A stretch of 64,000 bases of DNA. It comes from Nostoc sp. CHAB 5844. GTDB lineage: Bacteria > Cyanobacteriota > Cyanobacteriia > Cyanobacteriales > Nostocaceae. Shown piece after piece: positions 55,929 through 63,992 of this stretch (position 1 is its first letter; each line of letters begins with the position of its first letter). The stretch spans positions 1-64,000 of the forward strand of contig NZ_JAIVFW010000033.1 in NCBI RefSeq assembly GCF_020829595.1, in the 5' to 3' direction. The notes under the pieces are model-generated. The model saw only the letters and a list, made by a program, of their open reading frames with translations, was not told the DNA's origin and searched no databases. The position numbers and the translations under genes are program-made.

Positions 55929-57932
55929 ATGTCAGTATTCGTTGCTGTTGATCAAATTGATAAGGTCTTTAATTTAAGTGGCGGCGGTCAATATATTGCT
56001 TTAAAAGGTATTGACCTGCAAATTAGAAAAGGTGAATTTGTTTCTTTAATTGGTCACTCTGGTTGCGGTAAATCCACTTTATTAAATATGATTGCGGGTT
56101 TGGATTTGCCCACCGATGGTGTGGTGACGCTGCAAGGACAAAAAATCACCAAACCAGGGCCAGACCGGATGGTGGTATTTCAAAATTATTCGCTGTTGCC
56201 TTGGCGGACGGTGAGAGAGAATATTGCCTTGGCGGTGGACTCGGTAATGAAGGGTTTACCTGCGGCAGAACGCAAGATAATTGTGGAAAAACATATAGAT
56301 ATGGTGGGTTTGCGTGTTCATGCGGAGAAACCACCGGGAATGTTATCGGGTGGACAGAAACAACGGGTAGCGATCGCTCGCGCTTTGGCAATTCGTCCTA
56401 AACTATTACTGTTAGATGAACCCTTTGGCGCGTTGGATGCCTTAACACGGGGTAACTTACAAGAACAGTTAATGCAAATCTGCGAAGAAAACGAAGTCAC
56501 AGCAGTAATGGTGACTCATGACGTAGATGAAGCAGTACTGTTATCTGACAGAATTGTGATGTTGACCAACGGCCCCGAATCGAAAATTGGTGACATCTTA
56601 GAAGTTGATATTCCCCGTCCCCGCAAACGCATGGAAGTAGTAGAACACCCCAGCTACTACAGCTTGCGGAGTGAAATGATTTACTTCCTCAACCAGCAAA
56701 AACGAATTAAGAAAATTCGGGCAAGAAAAACAGATGCTATTTCTCGTCATGGTTTAGAAAAAGTTAACTTAGAAATTGGCTTCTTACCCCTCACAGCTTG
56801 CGCCCCTCTCGCTGTTGCTAAAGAAAAAGGTTTCTTTGCCAAGCATGGGTTAGATGAAGTTAACTTAGTCCGGGAAACCAGCTGGCGGGGTATCGTTGAC
56901 GGCATCACTGGCGGTTATTTAGATGCAGCCCAAATGCCTTCCGGGATGCCGATGTGGTTAACTTTGGGCGGTAATAAAAACCAACCCTTGCCTGTAGTTA
57001 CCGCCCTCACCATGACCCGCAACGGTAACGCCATCACCTTAGCCAAACGCTTTTATGATGAAGGTGTCCGCACCTTATCTGACTTCAAAAATTACCTCCT
57101 CCGCACCCGCAACCAACGCCACACAATGGGCGTAGTTCATCCCGCCTCTATGCACAACTTGCTGCTGCGTTATTGGTTAGCGGCTGGTGGTATTGACCCA
57201 GATTTAGATGTGGATATGCACACAATTCCACCCGCCCAGATGGTCGCTGATCTGCAAAACAAAAGCATTGACGGTTACTGCGTGGGCGAACCTTGGAACT
57301 ATCGCGCCGCCGTTGAAGGTGTGGGCTTTACCATCGCTACTGACTTAGAAGTTTGGTTAGGACACCCCGGCAAAGTTCTCGGTGTGCGGGAAGATTGGGC
57401 AGAAAAGTATCCTAATACGCACATCGCCCTAACCAAAGCTTTGTTAGAAGCTTGCCAATACTGTGCAAATCTCCAAAACGCCGAAGAAGTCAGAAGAATT
57501 GTGGCGGGGAGAGATTACGTCAGCACTGATTTAGAGTACATCCAACTGGAAGATCCTAATAGTTTAGTGTGTGATATAGACCATCCGCTGCGAGACTATG
57601 CCCATCACCAGTTTTATTCTGAGTCTGCCATTAACCGCCCTAGCCGCACAGAACAAATTTGGATTATGAGTCAGTTGGCGCGTTGGGGTGACACTCCCTT
57701 CCCCAGAAATTGGGTGGAGGTTGTGGAACGAGTTTGTCGAGTGCGCGTGTTCAGCACTGCCGCGCGGGAATTAGGTTTAGATATCAGCTACACTCGCCAA
57801 CCCATTCAGTTATTTGATGGTACTCCCTTTAACGCCGACGATCCCATTGCCTACCTTAATAGTTTGCAGATTAAACGCGATTTTTCCATTGCCGAAGTCA
57901 TCCTCGACTCGCCCATTAGAAGAGTTGCATAA
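55929..57932 (+). CDS. cmpC: CmpC: ATP-binding subunit fused to a CmpA-like domain
   Basis: The 667-residue fusion protein has residues 1-265 as an ABC ATPase (Walker A GHSGCGKST, signature LSGGQKQRVAIARALA, Walker B LLLLDEPFGALDALT, switch His in VTHDVDEAV). Residues about 280-660 form a CmpA/NrtA-like solute-binding domain in the cytoplasm ([56 protein letters not shown]). In this transporter family the C-terminal domain is a regulatory domain. In Nrt-type transporters it mediates ammonium inhibition, and a comparable role here is inferred. It follows cmpB after a 106-bp repeat-containing gap. Confidence 0.93.
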   Translation: MSVFVAVDQIDKVFNLSGGGQYIALKGIDLQIRKGEFVSLIGHSGCGKSTLLNMIAGLDLPTDGVVTLQGQKITKPGPDRMVVFQNYSLLPWRTVRENIALAVDSVMKGLPAAERKIIVEKHIDMVGLRVHAEKPPGMLSGGQKQRVAIARALAIRPKLLLLDEPFGALDALTRGNLQEQLMQICEENEVTAVMVTHDVDEAVLLSDRIVMLTNGPESKIGDILEVDIPRPRKRMEVVEHPSYYSLRSEMIYFLNQQKRIKKIRARKTDAISRHGLEKVNLEIGFLPLTACAPLAVAKEKGFFAKHGLDEVNLVRETSWRGIVDGITGGYLDAAQMPSGMPMWLTLGGNKNQPLPVVTALTMTRNGNAITLAKRFYDEGVRTLSDFKNYLLRTRNQRHTMGVVHPASMHNLLLRYWLAAGGIDPDLDVDMHTIPPAQMVADLQNKSIDGYCVGEPWNYRAAVEGVGFTIATDLEVWLGHPGKVLGVREDWAEKYPNTHIALTKALLEACQYCANLQNAEEVRRIVAGRDYVSTDLEYIQLEDPNSLVCDIDHPLRDYAHHQFYSESAINRPSRTEQIWIMSQLARWGDTPFPRNWVEVVERVCRVRVFSTAARELGLDISYTRQPIQLFDGTPFNADDPIAYLNSLQIKRDFSIAEVILDSPIRRVA

Positions 57933-58017
57933 CTGACGGTTGAGTATCTGAACTTCATTAATGGAGATAAAAGCAATACTTCTTGGCTAACTAAAGGTTG
58001 AGTCATCCTAAATTTAG

Positions 58018-58098
58018 ATCCCCCCGCCTGCGGCGACCCCCTGAAAAAGGCGGTGAGTAGAGAAATAGCCCCCCTTTTTAAGGGGGGTTGGGGGGATC
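58018..58098. repeat. Inverted repeat GATCCCCC...GGGGGATC between cmpC and cmpD
   Basis: The ends are GATCCCCCC and GGGGGGATC, with an inner hairpin CCCCCCTTTTTAAGGGGGG (58069-58087). This GC-rich element of the dispersed Nostoc type sits in the 240-bp gap and is a possible partial terminator before cmpD. Confidence 0.75.
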
Positions 58099-58172
58099 AA
58101 AACCTTAACTTAACCGTAACACCATCTAACTTACCAGCTTCAGACTTCACACTTCATACTTCATTCACCGCC

Positions 58173-59033
58173 ATGCAAAACCGCAATTTATCTACAGTTA
58201 CCGACATCTCTAGAAAACCATTGCCAACTCCAACAGACAATAGTAGATGTTTCCTCGAAATTAGAGACGTTAGCAAAGTTTATCCCACCAAGAAAGGCCC
58301 CTTCACAGTCCTTGATGGTGTTAACCTCAATGTCAACCAAGGTGAATTTATTTGCGTCATTGGTCACTCTGGCTGTGGTAAATCTACACTGCTGAATATG
58401 GTATCTGGTTTCAACTTTCCCACATCTGGGCAAGTGTTACTTGAAGGTCAACCCATCACCAAGCCAGGGCCAGACCGGATGGTTGTGTTTCAAAACTATG
58501 CGCTGTTACCTTGGCGAACTGCGTTTGAAAATATTTACTTGGCTGTCAATGCAGTTTACCCCAACAAAATGGAAGCGGAGAAAAGGGCGATTGTCCGCGA
58601 ACATTTGGCAATGGTGGGACTGGCTGATGCGATGGACAAAAAGCCCATGCAAATGTCCGGGGGGATGAGACAGCGGGTTTCCATCGCGCGGGCTTTGGCA
58701 ATTCGCCCAAAAGTGCTAATTTTAGATGAACCTTTTGGGGCGTTAGATGCGATTACTAAAGAAGAATTACAAGAAGAACTGCTAAAAATTTGGAACGAGA
58801 ACCGCTGCACAGTGCTGATGATTACCCACGATATTGATGAGGCGCTGTTTTTAGCCGATAAATTGGTGATGATGACTAATGGCCCGCATGCCAAAATTGG
58901 CGAAGTCATGGATATTCCTTTTTCTCGTCCACGCGATCGCGCCCGCATCATGGAAGATCCACAATATTACAAACTGCGAAATTATGCCTTAGACTTCCTG
59001 TTTAACCGTTTTGCCCACGATGATGTGGGTTAA
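58173..59033 (+). CDS. cmpD: Bicarbonate ABC transporter ATP-binding subunit CmpD
   Basis: The start at ATG 58173 (MQNRNLSTVTDISRKPLPTP) is used; a longer frame from 58053 is read from the upstream repeat. The 286-residue ABC ATPase has Walker A GHSGCGKST, signature MSGGMRQRVSIARALA, Walker B VLILDEPFGALDAIT and switch His in ITHDIDEAL. It pairs with the ATPase part of CmpC to power BCT1. It has no extra domain. It ends the operon; a terminator follows at 59046. Confidence 0.93.
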   Translation: MQNRNLSTVTDISRKPLPTPTDNSRCFLEIRDVSKVYPTKKGPFTVLDGVNLNVNQGEFICVIGHSGCGKSTLLNMVSGFNFPTSGQVLLEGQPITKPGPDRMVVFQNYALLPWRTAFENIYLAVNAVYPNKMEAEKRAIVREHLAMVGLADAMDKKPMQMSGGMRQRVSIARALAIRPKVLILDEPFGALDAITKEELQEELLKIWNENRCTVLMITHDIDEALFLADKLVMMTNGPHAKIGEVMDIPFSRPRDRARIMEDPQYYKLRNYALDFLFNRFAHDDVG

Positions 59034-59045
59034 GTTGATTCTTTC

Positions 59046-59084
59046 TAGGGTGGGTATTAAAACGCCCATCCTATTTTTATTTAA
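59046..59084 (+). terminator. Rho-independent terminator of the cmp operon
   Basis: TAGGGTGGG pairs with CCCATCCTA (one G-T pair) across TATTAAAACG and is followed by TTTTTATTT. It lies 12 bp past the cmpD stop. Confidence 0.8.
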
Positions 59085-59126
59085 TAAACTAAGATAGAGA
59101 AAAGTTTCAGCAGCCTGAAAGTCACT

Positions 59127-59357
59127 ATGTCATCGCCAGCAATTACTACAGTAATCAAAATGATGGAGTCTTTGCCTGCTGATATCCAAAATCATATTGC
59201 AGACCATCTTCGAGAGTATATTGATGATTTGCAAGATGAAATTCAATGGAATGAGTCTTTCCAACGAACACAACAAAAACTTGTAGCTGCGGCAAAACGT
59301 GCCAAACAAGAAATTGCTCAAGGGCAAGCGATTCCACTAGACTACGAACAGTTATGA
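59127..59357 (+). CDS. Small antitoxin-like orphan protein (76 residues)
   Basis: The protein begins MSSPAITTVIKMMESLPADIQNHIADHLREYIDDLQDEIQW and ends AKRAKQEIAQGQAIPLDYEQL. The layout, with an LP.. helix start, an acidic centre and a basic C-terminus, is common in cyanobacterial small proteins that sit with RelE or PIN toxins. No toxin gene is adjacent here (next is the palindromic repeat and an unrelated gene), so it is either an orphan or a stand-alone regulator. Confidence 0.6.
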   Translation: MSSPAITTVIKMMESLPADIQNHIADHLREYIDDLQDEIQWNESFQRTQQKLVAAAKRAKQEIAQGQAIPLDYEQL

Positions 59358-59379
59358 AGTTCGATAAACCAAAAACCTT

Positions 59380-59407
59380 GTAGAGACGCGATATATCGCG
59401 TCTCTAC
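59380..59407. repeat. Perfect 28-bp palindrome, GTAGAGACG family
   Basis: GTAGAGACGCGATA is directly followed by its reverse complement, giving a perfect palindrome with no loop. It lies 23 bp past the small gene and is one of four related copies in the window. Confidence 0.9.
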
Positions 59408-59467
59408 TGTTATGCTGAATTCTGTATTCTGATTTCTGGATTCTTCTTCTATTTTTCCAGCAAAACT

Positions 59468-60604
59468 ATGTCCTCAGCATTTGATTCATCTTTAGCGAGT
59501 GCCAGAATTAACAAATTTTGGGAATTGTCTGCCAGATTTGGGCAAGAGGATAGCGCCAAAAATATCTACTTAAACGAGATTGTCAGCGATCGCTATACTC
59601 TGGTTAATGGTCTGCAAATACTCCGAGATGAATTACAATTTGCTGGTGCTAGTGTTTCTGATTTAAAAGCTTGTGCGGCAGATTTGAGTTTGCCCAGTGT
59701 GGTGACAACTCTGGCATATACTAACTGTGGCGATCGCATTCATCAAGGAGAGTCAACCAGAACTTATCGTGATGTGGTTGCTTCCCGGTTTGCTACCTTA
59801 TCGGAAATTGGCGAGTTAAAAACAGAGACGTTTTTCCCGACTGGTGGTGGTACTGATGATGGTGCAACTTTAGCCCACGTAACTATTGCCCATCAATTAG
59901 ATGAAACTTGGCGCACCCAAATTTATCAAGGTAATTCCCAGTCCTTTGTTCTCGCCGCCCTAGATTTAAAAACCCATGTCGGACGTTTAGATTTAGCAGC
60001 ACAAGTAATCTACGGCAAAACGCAAGAATCTCTTTGGCGAGAACCCCGTGCAGCCTGTGGGGCAATTGTTGGCGCACTGACACACTACAATCCCCGTAAC
60101 ATAATACATCAACGCCTACGCCGTGACATTGGCGAAGAAAATTATGAGTTTCTCTCCTCCCGTCAGATTTTGGCTGATGATGGTACAGATATTACAATGG
60201 CCGTGGCGGCGGCGATCGTTGCTATTCGCGGACTGGAAAAAACAGCGATAGCTTTAGGTAAAGAAATGGACGAAAGAGGCATGGCGCATCTCACCGCTAC
60301 AACTACCGTCAATGTCCCTTTCCGTGAAGACCCGGTAATTTATTTAGCCAGAGCTACCGTATTTAATGGTCTAATTCGCATCCAAGGTCTGGGAGCAGAT
60401 GCCAGTAAATACAGCGGTAAAATACTGAATCATACAGGCGTAAAACAATTGCTGCTAATTTACGATGACCTCGATAACGATAACTTGCCCATTGAAGAAA
60501 TTCCTTACAGAACCAAAAAACCGATTAAAGTAGCAGATGATCATCACTTGGAAACTACTGTTTTGACAGTGGGGAGTGGGGAATTGGGAGTGGGGGAGAT
60601 ATAA
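59468..60604 (+). CDS. Conserved protein of unknown function (378 residues)
   Basis: I do not recognise a family. The protein is soluble, with repeated strand-helix units: YTLVNGLQILRDELQFAGASVSDLKACAADL, TETFFPTGGGTDDGATLAHVTIAH, DLKTHVGRLDLAAQVIYG and EKTAIALGKEMDERGMAHLTATTTVNVPF. Cysteines occur in LTYTNCGDRIHQ-type and RAACGAIVG positions. The last residues (TVGSGELGVGEI) come from a G-rich repeat, so the C-terminus may be recent. The gene lies downstream of the cmp operon on the same strand but separated by a terminator and a palindrome, and a link to bicarbonate uptake is only positional. Confidence 0.7.
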   Translation: MSSAFDSSLASARINKFWELSARFGQEDSAKNIYLNEIVSDRYTLVNGLQILRDELQFAGASVSDLKACAADLSLPSVVTTLAYTNCGDRIHQGESTRTYRDVVASRFATLSEIGELKTETFFPTGGGTDDGATLAHVTIAHQLDETWRTQIYQGNSQSFVLAALDLKTHVGRLDLAAQVIYGKTQESLWREPRAACGAIVGALTHYNPRNIIHQRLRRDIGEENYEFLSSRQILADDGTDITMAVAAAIVAIRGLEKTAIALGKEMDERGMAHLTATTTVNVPFREDPVIYLARATVFNGLIRIQGLGADASKYSGKILNHTGVKQLLLIYDDLDNDNLPIEEIPYRTKKPIKVADDHHLETTVLTVGSGELGVGEI

Positions 60605-60607
60605 ATC

Positions 60608-60643
60608 TTTGTAAAGACGTAGCAATACTACATCTCTACAAAA
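60608..60643. repeat. Palindromic repeat, GTAGAGACG family, degenerate copy
   Basis: TTTGTAAAGACGTAGCA pairs with TACTACATCTCTACAAA with several mismatches. It lies just after the stop of the 378-residue gene. It is the least preserved of the four copies. Confidence 0.7.
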
Positions 60644-60780
60644 ATCTGTCACCTGTCACCTGTCCCCTAACTTGACAATCTTTTGCTGTAACATATATAC
60701 TACAAAAAGATTTGGTAAGGAATCTCATGACACTACCTAAACTACAAATTACAGAACCACCCTTTTACTAGCTGGAGGGG

Positions 60781-61455
60781 TTGAATACGTACCAATACAC
60801 TGGAACATTTGAAGCTCACATTACCATCTGTGCAGGGTCGCCAGCTACAGTACAGCGATTTCAACAGATTTGTTGGCAATTAAATATTAGATGTATTCTG
60901 ATTAAATTACCCAGTGGCGTAGTGCGATCGCAACCGATGACAGCATCTCATCATCGGGGAACTTTAGCTCAAGTTTGCACAGACGTTTACAACATTGCTC
61001 AACAAATTTGGCAGGCAGGTTTTAAAGTGAACCGTGTCAAAATCGAGGCAATGGTGTACAACCAAGATATCCCGGTGACAGATAGCGAAGTTTCGCAGCA
61101 TCCGGCGACAAATTATTTCGAGTTTCACATCAAAGCCATGCTGGCAAATAATACCGACTTGGAAGCTTTGCGTCAACATTGTGCAACCCAAGGCGCACAT
61201 TTAGCCACGAATGCTTTTAAGCGGAAAATTAACGGACTGCATCAGCGATTTATCACATTGCGGTTGTATGGACTGGGACGAAACTCGGCGCAAGCCCGCT
61301 TTCACACACTACTGACATCGCTACGCGCACAGCGTATTACTCTACTGCAACCCCAGCAAGAATACACCGTTTTTGACAGCAACATCGAGCTTGATGCTGG
61401 CTGGTTAATGCCGCCAAATTGGGGAAACTTGGGAGGTGTGAATAAAAATGCTTGA
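60781..61455 (+). CDS. Conserved protein with two similar halves (224 residues)
   Basis: The start is TTG at 60781, with GGAGGGG directly upstream; no ATG suits. The two halves share a pattern: FEAHITI...CWQLNIRCILIKLPSG..RSQPMTASHHRG in the first and FEFHIKAML...LRQHCATQGAHLATNAFK..NGLHQRFITLRLYG in the second. This suggests a duplicated ferredoxin-like unit with conserved His residues. The family is unknown to me. A short frame overlaps its stop (61448), which implies a downstream gene existed. It lies after the 378-residue unknown gene, so the two may work together. Confidence 0.7.
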   Translation: MNTYQYTGTFEAHITICAGSPATVQRFQQICWQLNIRCILIKLPSGVVRSQPMTASHHRGTLAQVCTDVYNIAQQIWQAGFKVNRVKIEAMVYNQDIPVTDSEVSQHPATNYFEFHIKAMLANNTDLEALRQHCATQGAHLATNAFKRKINGLHQRFITLRLYGLGRNSAQARFHTLLTSLRAQRITLLQPQQEYTVFDSNIELDAGWLMPPNWGNLGGVNKNA

Positions 61456-61609
61456 GCAAATTTTACAGGATATTTCTCAAAAAAGCGATCGCCCCCTTGA
61501 TGAAGTCCTGATTTCTTCTCTTTGTGTTCTTTGCGTCCTTTGTGGTTCGTTAAACAAAGATTGCTCATTGCATCTGCCGCACAGGACAGTCTGCACCATA
61601 ACTAAGTAG
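61448..61609 (+). CDS. Short frame overlapping the previous stop; probable gene remnant
   Basis: The ATG overlaps the preceding stop by 8 bp. The product starts MLEQILQDISQKSDRPLDEV, which looks like a real N-terminus, but then reads through a dispersed repeat (TTCTCTTTGTGTTCTTTGCG, 61514-61533) into SSLCVLCVLCGSLNK and stops. Probably a gene was cut by the repeat, or the frame is fortuitous. Confidence 0.3.
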   Translation: MLEQILQDISQKSDRPLDEVLISSLCVLCVLCGSLNKDCSLHLPHRTVCTITK

Positions 61610-61769
61610 CTTTTATGAACTGCGTACACCAGGAGAAATGAAAAAGGTGCTAGTATTTTTTACTCAGCACTCAGCTTTGTGAATTTTTTCAAAGTAGATT
61701 TACATACCCAAAAATATAATTCATACTCTAAAACAGTAATCCTACGTAGAGTTGAAGGAAGGGATGCCA

Positions 61770-63896
61770 ATGACATCTCTGCTAAAGCGACTGAGTGCTG
61801 AACGAAATCGCAGATTCGTGGGACGTGGGCAGGAACTGGATTTATTTCAACAGGCGATCGCATCTCCAGAGTTACCTTTTCACATTCTGCATGTCTTTGG
61901 CCTTGGCGGTGTCGGCAAGACAACTCTCCTGCAACAGTTTTTGCGCGTTACTCAACGTTCAAATATACCTACTATCTATGTAGAAGCACGTAATATAGAA
62001 GCTGTGCCAGAATCTTTGATTAGCACCTTGCAATCTTTGATGGGATTGCAGGAATTAGATTCGCCTCTACATTTATTAGCCGAACAGCAAGAACGGTATG
62101 TCATTTTAATTGATACTTACGAAGCGATCGCCCAGCTAGATGAGTGGTTGCGGGAAGTTTTTCTACCTCACTTGTCTAGTAATACCTTAATTGTGATTGC
62201 TGGGCGCAATCCTCCGGCATCGGCTTGGTACAGCGATCCGGGTTGGCAAGCTTTGATGCACACTGTACGCTTACGTAACCTTTCGCCAGCCGAAAGCCAA
62301 ACTTATCTAACTACACAAAACATTCCCACCACAAAACACCAAGCAATTTTAGATTTTACCCACGGGCATCCTCTCGCTTTATCATTAGTTGCTGAGGTGT
62401 TTGCTCAGACACAAGAAATCTCTTTTCAAACAGATTCTGCACCAAATGTTGTCAAGACACTGTTAGAAAGATTCGTCAAAGAAGTACCGACACCCTTACA
62501 CCGTAGGGCTTTAGAAGCTTGTGCTGTGGTACGGTTAACTACCGAAGCATCACTAAATCAAATATTAGCTGATGAGGTTCACAGCTTAGAAAATATATGC
62601 GATGTCCACAATTTATTTGAATGGTTACGTGGACTTTCATTTATTGAATCAGGACAATGGGGGATATTTCCGCATGATTTAGCACGAGAAGTTTTAATTG
62701 CTGATTTACGTTGGCGGAATTCGGAGTTTTACACAGAATTACACCATCGCGCTCGGCAATACTATACTAAACGCCTGGGACAAACTCAAGGAGCAGAAAA
62801 ACACCGAGTTCTACTGGATTATATTTTCTTGCATCGGGATAACTCAGCCATTCGTCCCTGTTTCACCTGGGGTGAGCAAAGTAGTTTAGTGACTGATGCA
62901 CTGCAAGAAACTGATAAAATCGCCCTGCTAGAGATGGTGGCACAATACGAAGGTGAAGCATCAGCAACCATAGCGGCTCACTGGTTGCAACGTCAACCGC
63001 AGAATGTTGTGGTATTCCGGGACTCACACAGTAAACCTGCGGGATTTGCCATGATGGTAGCATTGCACATAGCAAGCATTGAAGACTTGAGTGTAGATCC
63101 AGGTGCGATCGCATCTTGGCAATATCTGCAAAAACATGCACCATTACGCAGCAATGAAGGCGCAACTATCTTCCGTTTCTGGATGGCGCGGGATACGTAT
63201 CAAGTTGTTTCTCCCATCCAAAGTCTGATTTTTGTGAATTTTGTGCAGTATTTCCAGAAAACACCAGGATTAGCATATACTTTTTTACCTTGCGCTCAAG
63301 CAGATAGTTGGGCAGCAATGTTAAACTACTTTGACTTAGTGCGCTTGCCTGAAGCTGATTTTACTGTCGGTGGAAAACATTATGGTGTTTATGGACATGA
63401 CTGGCGAATTGTGTCACCAACCGCATGGCAAGAAATTCTCGCACGCAAAGAAGTTGGAACCGCAGAATGTGTTGCTCAAACTCCTATCAGCGAACCTTTG
63501 TTAGTTCTCAGCCAGTCAGAATTTGTGGAAGCAGTGCAGAATGTGTTGCGGAACTTTAATCGTCCCGACGCATTGGAAAATAATCCCTTAGTGCGATCGC
63601 GCAGCGTCTACGCACAACTCTCAGATTCGCTCAAGCAACAACTTACCACAAAAGTAAGTATGAGTGATTATGTAAAAGTCCTGCAAAATCTAGTCAAACA
63701 AGCAGCCGAATCCTTACAATCATCTCCCCGCGATCAAAAACTTTACCGCGCTGTTTATCGAACTTATTTAAATCCCGCTCCCACCCAAGAACAAGCAGCC
63801 GAATTACTAGATTTGCCATTCAGTACCTACCGCCGCCATCTCAAAGCTGGTGTTATGAGACTTGCAGAGATTTTATGGCAAAAAGAAATTAGGTAA
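61770..63896 (+). CDS. STAND-type ATPase with GNAT-like region and C-terminal helix-turn-helix
   Basis: The start at 61770 (MTSLLKRLSAERNRRFVGRGQ) has AAGGAAGGG 6 bp upstream. The 708-residue protein has an NTPase of the signal-transduction (STAND/NB-ARC-like) class: FVGRGQELDLF, Walker A HVFGLGGVGKTTLLQQ (about residues 41-56), Walker B-like YVILIDTYEAI, sensor IVIAGRNPP and FTHGHPLALSLVAEV. A winged-helix/arm region follows (FIESGQWGIFPHDLAREVL). Residues about 400-570 (VVVFRDSHSKPAGFAMMVALHI ... WAAMLNYFDLVRL) look like an acetyltransferase (GNAT) fold. The end (EQAAELLDLPFSTYRRHLKAGVMRLAEIL) is a sigma-region-4-like helix-turn-helix. The combination suggests a transcriptional switch. Confidence 0.78.
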   Translation: MTSLLKRLSAERNRRFVGRGQELDLFQQAIASPELPFHILHVFGLGGVGKTTLLQQFLRVTQRSNIPTIYVEARNIEAVPESLISTLQSLMGLQELDSPLHLLAEQQERYVILIDTYEAIAQLDEWLREVFLPHLSSNTLIVIAGRNPPASAWYSDPGWQALMHTVRLRNLSPAESQTYLTTQNIPTTKHQAILDFTHGHPLALSLVAEVFAQTQEISFQTDSAPNVVKTLLERFVKEVPTPLHRRALEACAVVRLTTEASLNQILADEVHSLENICDVHNLFEWLRGLSFIESGQWGIFPHDLAREVLIADLRWRNSEFYTELHHRARQYYTKRLGQTQGAEKHRVLLDYIFLHRDNSAIRPCFTWGEQSSLVTDALQETDKIALLEMVAQYEGEASATIAAHWLQRQPQNVVVFRDSHSKPAGFAMMVALHIASIEDLSVDPGAIASWQYLQKHAPLRSNEGATIFRFWMARDTYQVVSPIQSLIFVNFVQYFQKTPGLAYTFLPCAQADSWAAMLNYFDLVRLPEADFTVGGKHYGVYGHDWRIVSPTAWQEILARKEVGTAECVAQTPISEPLLVLSQSEFVEAVQNVLRNFNRPDALENNPLVRSRSVYAQLSDSLKQQLTTKVSMSDYVKVLQNLVKQAAESLQSSPRDQKLYRAVYRTYLNPAPTQEQAAELLDLPFSTYRRHLKAGVMRLAEILWQKEIR

Positions 63897-63921
63897 AAAG
63901 TAAAAAGTAAAAAGTAAAAAG
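63895..63921. repeat. Short tandem GTAAAAA repeat
   Basis: The 7-base unit GTAAAAA is repeated four times just after the STAND gene stop. It is a short tandemly repeated repetitive (STRR) sequence as known from heterocystous cyanobacteria. Confidence 0.85.
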
Positions 63922-63941
63922 ATAATCCCCATAAATAAATT

Positions 63942-63992
63942 GAGGAGCCACTGCGGTGGACGGATTTCCCGGCATAAAGCAAGTGGCGTGAG
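63942..63992. repeat. GAGCCACTGCG...GCAAGTGGCG repeat, third copy
   Basis: Like the copies at 1624-1672 and 27213-27257, it can fold through GCCACT and AGTGGC. It runs close to the window end. Confidence 0.75.

Noticed and set aside
53520-59033. Operon as nitrate transporter nrtABCD
   Set aside because: Architecture and similarity fit both, but the binding protein has the CmpA-type [14 protein letters not shown] segment and no nirA or narB lies nearby, so cmpABCD is preferred.
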